Part shown: positions 1-4,266 of the stretch, in pieces
Layout: the number at the start of each line of letters is the position of its first letter
Position numbering within the stretch: the first letter of the stretch is position 1
Assembly (NCBI GenBank): GCA_964630665.1
Contig: CAZVVN010000102.1
Span: forward strand, 1-8,639
Reading direction: 5' to 3'
Origin: UBA9619 sp964630665
GTDB lineage: Bacteria > Pseudomonadota > Gammaproteobacteria > Arenicellales > UBA868
Length of the DNA stretch: 8,639 nucleotides
Made by a program: the position numbers and the translations under genes
Notes under the pieces: generated by a model
Seen by the model: the letters and a program-made list of their open reading frames with translations, nothing else
What the model was told of the DNA's origin: nothing
Databases searched by the model: none

Positions 1-465
1 CGGACCACCATCAAACCAGTTGATGGCCACGGTGGCGCTGGGATCATCTTTGTGGAACCGGGTGACACTGATCTTGAATCAAAGATCCAGAGTGCGACGT
101 CCAATGCCGGTCACTGGGTGATCGTTCAGGAGTATCTTGACGCGGCTCGAGAGGGAGACAAGCGCATTCTTCTGCTGAACGGGGAACCACTCGGAGCCAT
201 CCTGCGACTGCATGCCGATGGTGTGGAGCTGAACAATCTGGATCAGGGCGGTACGGCGCTTGCGAGCCAGGTAGAAGGTCGTGATCTTGAGATCTGTGGA
301 GCGCTCAGGGAAGACCTCATCACACATGGGGTGATTTTTGCCGGCATCGATGTGATTGGCGGAATGCTCATTGAGGTCAATATCACCAGCCCGACCGGGC
401 TGCAGGAGATGTGTCGCCACGACAAGCGGGCCTATCACAGTGAGATCATTGCCAGTCTCGAATGA
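1..465 (+). CDS. gshB: Glutathione synthetase, C-terminal half (5' truncated by window edge)
   Basis: This is the last 154 residues of a prokaryotic-type glutathione synthetase, an ATP-grasp enzyme that joins gamma-glutamylcysteine and glycine using ATP in the cytoplasm. The reading frame is open from base 1, so the start lies outside the window; the full family length is about 315 residues. Visible motifs, numbered within the fragment, are KPVDGHGG (5-12, ATP-binding lysine and glycine-rich loop), EGDKRILLLNGEP (51-63, the core ATP-grasp strand) and GIDVIGGMLIEVNITSPTG (115-133). D117, E125 and N127 of the last stretch match the metal/ATP ligands of the family. The usual RGNLAAGG loop reads LNNLDQGG here, a mild divergence. 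The gene ends in TGA and converges on ggt 15 bp away. Family assignment is very secure. Confidence 0.95.
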   Translation, partial: RTTIKPVDGHGGAGIIFVEPGDTDLESKIQSATSNAGHWVIVQEYLDAAREGDKRILLLNGEPLGAILRLHADGVELNNLDQGGTALASQVEGRDLEICGALREDLITHGVIFAGIDVIGGMLIEVNITSPTGLQEMCRHDKRAYHSEIIASLE

Positions 466-480
466 GACCTGGCCGTTTGC

Positions 481-2247
481 TTAACCGCCCAGTCCCAGCC
501 CTTCTCGCCGGGGGTCCACGCCTGCTTCCAGCCGGCCATCCGGGTTGCGCCGGATCACATGCAGACCGCTGTTGAGTCGGCGAATACGGACCTCGTGCCC
601 GAGTGACTCGAGCGCCGGTTGCAGGCTCTGGCTGTGGGGCTCGTTTTCCAGTTCAGTTGGGCCGTTGCGGTTGATGAAATGCGGCATTTCAACGGCCTGC
701 TGGGGTGCCATTCCCCAATCGAGCATCGCGATCAACGCCTGAACCACATAACCTATGATGCGGCTGCCCCCAGGTGATCCTGCGACGATCACCGGTTGTC
801 CGAGATGGTCAAATACCATCGTCGGCGCCATCGAACTACGGGGGCGTTTGCGACCCTCGACGCGGTTAGCGACCGGCAGGCCGTGGCGTACGGGCAGGAA
901 AGAGAAATCGGTCAATTCGTTGTTGAGCAGAAAGCCGCCCGTCATCAGACGGCTGCCGAATCCCGACTCGATCGTGGTGGTCATCGAAACGGCATTACCA
1001 TAGTGGTCGACGATACTGATGTGACTGGTGCCCGGCAGCCGTTCCCGATTGTCTGGAGAAAGGGCGGTTACAGCTTCGGGAGGTGATCCCGCCTGTGCCT
1101 TACCCATGGACGATTCGCGCCGGATGAGTCCGGCGCGTTGCCTGAGATAGTCGGCGTTCAGCAGGCCGGCCTCGGGAACGGATACGAAATCACTGTCCGC
1201 CATGTACTTGGCACGGTCTGCGAACGCCAGCCTGGATGCTTCAAGTACCAGGTGGAGGCCCGCAGCCCCCGGACCTGCAGCTCGAAGATCAAAGTGTGTT
1301 AGCAGCCCGAGGATCTGACCGACCGTCAGGCCGCCGGAACTTGGAGGGCCCATCCCACAAGCCCGGTAGCCGCGATAGGCCTGGCAGACCGGCTGGCGGA
1401 CGATGGTCCGATAGCTTTCCAGGTCCAAGCGGCTGATCAGGCCGGGTGAGTTGGTTGCCGAGCGTACGGTATCCACGATTCTGTGGCCGATTTCTCCACT
1501 GTAAAAAGGCCCAATTCCATCGTCAGCAATCCGGCGAAGCGTTGTGGCGAACGCCGGGTTCTTCAGTAAGTATCCCGGCGGGAGCGGCTTACCGTTTTCA
1601 GTGAAAAAATATCGGCGTGTCGGAGTGAAGCGGCGTAACCCACGGTCTGATGCTGATGCGATGGCAGTGGCCAGGCGTGGCGAGACCTTGAAACCGCTCT
1701 CGGCCAGCGCGATGGCCGGCTGGAAAAGAGAATGCCAGGGGCGGTTGGCGAATCGCTGGTGGGCAGTGTGGAGCAGGTGCAGGGTCCCAGGGACACCGAC
1801 GGCGCGGCCGCCGATAACCGCCTCCCGCCAGCTGAGAGGTGCTCCATCGGGGTTGAGAAAGTACTCCGGACCCGCGCTGGCCGGCGCTGTTTCACGCCCA
1901 TCCAGCGCGTAGAGTGTGTTGTCTGCTGCATGGTAATAGAGCATGAACGCACCACCACCGATACCTGAAGACTGTGGCTCGACCAGGTTGAGTACCAGCT
2001 GTGCGACGATTGCCGCATCAACCGCTGAACCCCCGATACTCAGAACGTCGACAGCGGCCTGGGTTGCGTGAGCATTGGCCGTGACTGCCAGAAAATTCTG
2101 TGCGCTCACCGGACCGGAATTGTTTTGGGCCTCGGCAGTTTCGCTTCCTGAGGCGGCGGTCTGGAATATGAGCCCGGCAAAGCTGGCCAGAGCAAGAAAC
2201 CATGAGCGCCAGTTGCATGAGTACAGTGGGCTGATCAGGTCGGTCAT
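481..2247 (-). CDS. ggt: Gamma-glutamyltransferase (glutathione hydrolase), periplasmic precursor
   Basis: The 588-residue product is a GGT proenzyme. The family is exported, cleaves itself into large and small subunits, and removes or transfers the gamma-glutamyl group of glutathione. The N-terminus has a polar/basic n-region (R14), a hydrophobic stretch at about 16-31 and a small-residue region ending near SETAEA, which fits a Sec signal peptide. R118 in LDGRETAP matches the glutamate-carboxylate-binding arginine. T407 in GTSHISIVD is the expected autocatalytic nucleophile and first residue of the small subunit. NNELTDFS (442-449), RSSMAP (470-475) and GSPGGS (490-495) complete the active site. 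At the position of the E. coli TLNTTFG asparagine this protein has IESGFG, as in many proteobacterial homologues known to me. The start is the only in-frame ATG before the signal peptide; no strong ribosome binding site is visible. RDD lies 69 bp upstream on the same strand, so co-transcription is possible. Confidence 0.96.
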   Translation of the reverse strand: MTDLISPLYSCNWRSWFLALASFAGLIFQTAASGSETAEAQNNSGPVSAQNFLAVTANAHATQAAVDVLSIGGSAVDAAIVAQLVLNLVEPQSSGIGGGAFMLYYHAADNTLYALDGRETAPASAGPEYFLNPDGAPLSWREAVIGGRAVGVPGTLHLLHTAHQRFANRPWHSLFQPAIALAESGFKVSPRLATAIASASDRGLRRFTPTRRYFFTENGKPLPPGYLLKNPAFATTLRRIADDGIGPFYSGEIGHRIVDTVRSATNSPGLISRLDLESYRTIVRQPVCQAYRGYRACGMGPPSSGGLTVGQILGLLTHFDLRAAGPGAAGLHLVLEASRLAFADRAKYMADSDFVSVPEAGLLNADYLRQRAGLIRRESSMGKAQAGSPPEAVTALSPDNRERLPGTSHISIVDHYGNAVSMTTTIESGFGSRLMTGGFLLNNELTDFSFLPVRHGLPVANRVEGRKRPRSSMAPTMVFDHLGQPVIVAGSPGGSRIIGYVVQALIAMLDWGMAPQQAVEMPHFINRNGPTELENEPHSQSLQPALESLGHEVRIRRLNSGLHVIRRNPDGRLEAGVDPRREGLGLGG

Positions 2248-2316
2248 GCGAATCGCTTTCTACGCTTGCTCAGAAGACAACCGTTGAGCCGAATCTGTGG
2301 ACAAGGGATGCCCATC

Positions 2317-2769
2317 TCAAGACGCCGGTGGCAGGACCACGATCCTGCTTCGTGACCAGCGGTCGTGCCAGGCCCTTTTCCCTGGATCGACAAGTACCCA
2401 GAAGAAGCCCAGCCCGAGAATCAACCACGAGACCAGGGCCCCCAGGAAGCGCATCCCGGCCGTTGACCACAGCGGTTCGCCACCATCGTTCCGGCGAAGG
2501 CGTAAGCGCCAGGCTTTCATCCCAAGGGTCTGACCGCCATGGGTCCAGAACCAGCCGAAGAACAGGTAGCAGACCAGTAACAGATAGACTGGTTTCAGAA
2601 GCTTTATCCACAACGCTTGAGCTGCTGCTGCATCGACCAGCGGCACCGGCAGAAATGCGACGAACAACACTCCGATTAGAAGAAAGCTGTCGTAAATCAT
2701 TGCCCCAAGGCGTCGAAAAAACCCAGCCGGGCACATCGCTGTTTCAGAAGGAGTCATGCTGCTTGCCAT
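2317..2769 (-). CDS. RDD-family integral membrane protein
   Basis: This 150-residue protein carries the RDD domain (PF06271 type), named for a conserved arginine and two aspartates. It reads FFRRLGAMIYDSFLL (R20, D27) at the start of the first membrane segment, GGQTLGMKAWRLRL at 78-91, and DPGKRAWHDRWSRSRIV (D128, D136) at the C-terminus. Hydrophobic segments lie at roughly 25-46, 55-76 and 108-127. The molecular role of most RDD proteins is unknown; a few have been linked to ion transport, which cannot be judged here. The first ATG (2769) and a second four codons later (2757) are both possible starts, and neither has a clear Shine-Dalgarno sequence. It sits between the tRNA-Arg gene and ggt on the same strand. 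A perfect DnaA-box sequence occurs within its coding region. Confidence 0.9.
   Translation of the reverse strand: MASSMTPSETAMCPAGFFRRLGAMIYDSFLLIGVLFVAFLPVPLVDAAAAQALWIKLLKPVYLLLVCYLFFGWFWTHGGQTLGMKAWRLRLRRNDGGEPLWSTAGMRFLGALVSWLILGLGFFWVLVDPGKRAWHDRWSRSRIVVLPPAS
2604..2612 (+). promoter_or_regulatory. Perfect DnaA-box sequence inside the RDD gene
   Basis: TTATCCACA matches the 9-bp DnaA-box consensus exactly. It is about 310 bp from the tandem boxes at 2913-2944 and in the same orientation. Being inside a gene it may be chance alone; the nearby cluster is what makes it worth recording. Confidence 0.4.
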
Positions 2770-2835
2770 TTGCTGCTGTAAAAGGTCCCAGTTTCGGGCC
2801 GCGGAGCTACCGAACAGCGTTCACGGTCTGGCGAG

Positions 2836-2855
2836 ATCCGGCCTATTGGCCGGAT
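2836..2855. repeat. Perfect 8-bp inverted repeat with 4-nt loop
   Basis: ATCCGGCC, loop TATT, GGCCGGAT forms a perfect stem between the tRNA-Arg gene and the RDD gene. It is not followed by a T-run on either strand, so it is not a standard intrinsic terminator. It could be a 3' processing structure for the tRNA transcript, a leader hairpin for RDD, or a copy of a dispersed palindrome. The half GCCGGATGCGG resembles the head of enterobacterial REP elements, but this may be coincidence. Confidence 0.45.
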
Positions 2856-2912
2856 GCGGGGTGAGGAGCAGGAAGCGGAACGAGAAGAACATTGGTCAAA
2901 GTAGTCAACAGC

Positions 2913-2944
2913 AGATCCACAGGGTTATCCACAGGTTATCCACT
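2913..2944 (+). promoter_or_regulatory. Tandem DnaA-box cluster
   Basis: Three 9-mers follow each other in the same orientation: AGATCCACA (2913-2921, two mismatches), TTATCCACA (2925-2933, perfect) and TTATCCACT (2936-2944, one mismatch). Start-to-start spacing is 12 and 11 bp, close to one helical turn. A perfect copy lies at 2604-2612, and a reverse near-copy, TGTGGACAA, at 2296-2304. The surroundings are not AT-rich and no origin-linked gene (dnaA, dnaN, gidA, rpmH) is present, so a replication origin is unlikely. DnaA titration or DnaA control of the RDD gene, whose upstream region this is, are alternatives. The sequence match is direct; the binding is inferred. Confidence 0.5.
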
Positions 2945-2961
2945 TCACGCCGCTCACAGTA

Positions 2962-3267
2962 TGGCGCCCCCGGCAAGATTCGAACTTGCGACCTATCGCT
3001 TCTTACCACTGCAATTTTCATTGCCGGCTATGGCCGTTTGTGGTCTGGACTTTATCTTCACCGGTAGGCCAAAGCCCTTAGGTGCTGCCCGTCAAGTCTC
3101 TACACCTTCCCGCCCAGACCACCAGGCAGGCTTGGCTCGGTATTGCCACCACCCGGGCGTGCTGAGGGTTCACCGAGTTTGAGCAGATTCACGCAGGGCG
3201 TTTCCGGTCCTGGTGCCCATGTTCGATACAGGAGGCGATTGCTCTATCCTAACTGAGCTACGGGGGC
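2962..3267 (-). tRNA. tRNA-Arg(CCU), interrupted by a group I intron
   Basis: The exons are 3267-3230 (38 nt) and 3001-2962 (40 nt), and they join to a 78-nt tRNA with encoded CCA. Acceptor arms GCCCCCG and CGGGGGC pair perfectly, followed by discriminator G and CCA. The D stem is GCTC/GAGC, and the D loop AGTTAGGATA contains the conserved GG. The anticodon stem ATCGC/GCGAT closes the loop CTCCTAA, giving anticodon CCT (reads AGG, arginine). The variable loop is AGGTC and the T arm GCAAG-TTCGAAT-CTTGC. The break falls between T36 and A37. Without splicing the anticodon arm cannot form, so expression should depend on intron removal. The same isoacceptor carries a group I intron in Agrobacterium tumefaciens (established knowledge). 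It lies upstream of RDD and ggt on the same strand. Confidence 0.94.
3002..3229 (-). ncRNA. Group I (IC3-like) self-splicing intron in tRNA-Arg(CCU)
   Basis: The intron is 228 nt; positions below count from its 5' end at base 3229. The 5' exon ends CCU and pairs with an internal guide GGG (12-14), giving the required U-G pair at the splice site; P1 extends by g-u and u-a. The intron ends in G, as group I introns must. P3 is CUGCUC (44-49)/GGGCAG (140-145). P5 is CUCGGU (53-58)/ACCGAG (89-94). P6 is CCUGCCU (100-106)/GGGCGGG (115-121). P7, the guanosine-binding helix, is GACUU (132-136)/AAGUC (178-182). P8 is CACC/GGUG (146-149/168-171). P9 is ACCAC/GUGGU (186-190/221-225), enclosing a GAAA-capped hairpin (206-219). 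The Q-like GGCAAUACCGAGCCAA, R-like GUGUAGAGACUU and S-like GAAGAUAAAGUCC match plastid and cyanobacterial tRNA-Leu intron cores. There is no room for a homing endonuclease. Confidence 0.92.
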
Positions 3268-3278
3268 GCCGAGCGCCG

Positions 3279-3287
3279 AGTATAACA
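3279..3287 (-). promoter_or_regulatory. Extended -10 promoter element of tRNA-Arg
   Basis: On the minus strand TGTTATACT reads as an extended -10 (TG-N-TATACT), 11 bases upstream of tRNA position 1. The bases between it and the tRNA are very GC-rich (CGGCGCTCGGC), like the discriminator of stringently controlled stable-RNA promoters. No convincing -35 hexamer is found at 16-18 bp, which fits an extended -10 promoter. Confidence 0.55.
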
Positions 3288-3327
3288 AGCCACCTGTTAC
3301 CCGATGGGTGGTCTTGCAGTTTTCCCG

Positions 3328-3362
3328 CAATGTCTGCCGGCAATTAGAGCCGGCAGACATTG
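3328..3362 (-). terminator. Strong hairpin, probable transcription terminator or 3'-end structure
   Basis: A perfect 14-bp inverted repeat, CAATGTCTGCCGGC, with a 7-nt loop, starts 12 nt after the TAA (3377-3375) that ends the transporter-like remnant and 86 nt after the stop of the oxygenase gene. That position fits the end of a minus-strand transcript. There is no U-run on the minus strand after the stem (CGGGAAAACTG follows), so it may be a stabilising 3' structure, not a classical intrinsic terminator. On the plus strand the following bases are somewhat T-rich. It separates the oxygenase transcript from the tRNA promoter. Confidence 0.5.
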
Positions 3363-3374
3363 ACTATCTTGCTC

Positions 3375-3458
3375 TTAACTGTTGTTTTCTGGGGTGATGG
3401 CGTTCAGCACGATGGCAATGATTGCGACCGGCAGCAGGCCCTGATCCGTTACTGATTG
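3375..3458 (-). pseudogene. Remnant: C-terminal tail of a membrane transporter (possibly NCS2 permease)
   Basis: Just after the oxygenase stop, in a different minus-strand frame, the sequence reads QSVTDQGLLPVAIIAIVLNA and then ITPENNS before TAA, followed by a hairpin. A hydrophobic helix, then LN and a short polar tail, is how many transporters end; the GLLPxAIIAIVLN pattern recalls nucleobase:cation symporter-2 permeases. The frame is closed by a stop upstream at 3473-3471, so no start codon or gene body exists. It would be the stump of a gene replaced by the oxygenase region. The segment is short, so a chance reading cannot be excluded. Confidence 0.35.
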
Positions 3459-4090
3459 GGTAGATATTTGTCAGACCAGCGCAGGACAACGTTGAAAGAC
3501 ACAGAAATCCGAGCCTCCCGGGAAAGGTTCGGGTGCACCATGTGATGCAGGAAGGCCGGCCAGATCAGGAGACATCCCGCTTCCGGAAGAATGCGATGCT
3601 CAGCTTCGACCTGACCGTCACCACGAATTGCGCCCATGTTGGCTTGTGCTCTTGGATCGTAGAAGGAAATCGCACCAGGATTCCGGTCCCGACGGCCGGC
3701 AAGTGGCTCGTTGGTGTCGGGGACTGCGACGTAATAGGTTCCGGACAGCCAGGCATGCGGGTGATTGTGCAGGTTGTGATAATCACCGAATCGATTGACG
3801 TTGGCCCATCCCTGGAGCTGCCAGTCCAGCTGGTAGTCGATCCCGAGCCGGCGAATATAGACAATCGTCGCCTGGTTGATGCACTCCCGCAGCCAGCTGA
3901 TTGCCGGGTGTTCCAAGATCAGCAGGTTCCCCGACAGGTAATCGGTTGTCAGGTCAGAATGTTCGGAATCGATCCGCAGAATCTCTGATTCCAGTGCCTG
4001 GTTCGCATCCTCACAGCCCGGCAGTCGATCACGCATTAGCAGTGTCGGCCACAGTTCGAGAAATTCAGCAGTAGAGGGAGGACCAGCCAC
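3449..4090 (-). CDS. 2OG-Fe(II) oxygenase family protein (TIGR02466 / 2OG-FeII_Oxy_5-like)
   Basis: The 213-residue protein resembles the small, uncharacterised 2-oxoglutarate/iron oxygenase family PF13759. Its N-terminus ELWPTLLMRDRLPG matches the family's LFPTPL opening. The central part reads WANVNRFGDYHNLHNHPHAW and then LSGTYYVAVP, with H105, H108 and H110 as candidate metal ligands. The second half has ISFYDPR, then CLLIWPAFLHHMVHPN (H182, H183, H186) and REARISVSFN, where R194 would bind the 2-oxoglutarate carboxylate. The substrate cannot be deduced. The start is GTG at 4090; an in-frame stop lies four codons upstream, so no longer form exists, and no Shine-Dalgarno sequence is evident. 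It is divergent from the flavoprotein gene across 176 bp and could share its control region, which would link it to amine or peptide metabolism; this is inference. Confidence 0.85.
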   Translation of the reverse strand: MAGPPSTAEFLELWPTLLMRDRLPGCEDANQALESEILRIDSEHSDLTTDYLSGNLLILEHPAISWLRECINQATIVYIRRLGIDYQLDWQLQGWANVNRFGDYHNLHNHPHAWLSGTYYVAVPDTNEPLAGRRDRNPGAISFYDPRAQANMGAIRGDGQVEAEHRILPEAGCLLIWPAFLHHMVHPNLSREARISVSFNVVLRWSDKYLPNQ

Positions 4091-4266
4091 GGCACGACGT
4101 TAACCCGCGTCCTCGGAAAATGCCAGTTGTATCCTGACAGGGCGTTCGATGCCGGCCTTTATTGGGTACACTTGGAATACAGCACCGATCACCTATCGCC
4201 GGCAACAGCCGTTACCAGGACCAGGTGCCCGTCAAATGCTGCAACATTCAGCAGGAGGAAGAATCA
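4091..4266. promoter_or_regulatory. Divergent intergenic region between oxygenase and flavoprotein genes
   Basis: This 176-bp gap must hold the promoters for both divergent genes. I see no strong sigma-70 pair on the plus strand. On the minus strand TTGCCG followed after 18 bp by TGTATT is a weak candidate. A short direct repeat CCAGG-A-CCAGG lies near 4215-4225. No clear operator palindrome was found. Confidence 0.4.
4253..4258 (+). promoter_or_regulatory. Ribosome binding site that fixes the flavoprotein start
   Basis: AGGAGG lies 8 nt before the ATG at 4267. It supports this start over an in-frame ATG at 4162 that would add 35 residues of non-family sequence. Confidence 0.85.

Noticed and set aside
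2270..2734. A 154-codon minus-strand frame overlapping the RDD gene
   Set aside because: It shares the region with the RDD gene, which has clear domain motifs and membrane segments; the alternative frame has no recognisable features.
2296..2944. Chromosomal or plasmid replication origin at the DnaA boxes
   Set aside because: No AT-rich unwinding region and no replication gene nearby; the boxes are kept only as a binding-site cluster.
2892..3182. Plus-strand reading frame of about 96 codons containing APPARFELATYR
   Set aside because: This is the antisense of the tRNA-Arg 3' exon and the group I intron. Peptides with this motif are a known false call from tRNA T-arm antisense sequence.
3268..4090. 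Genomic island inserted at the tRNA-Arg gene
   Set aside because: The cluster lies on the 5' side of the tRNA, whereas integrases normally use the 3' end. No integrase gene or duplicated tRNA 3' end was seen.
4162..4266. Longer N-terminus for the flavoprotein from ATG 4162
   Set aside because: The added residues do not resemble the family, and an AGGAGG site sits ideally before ATG 4267.
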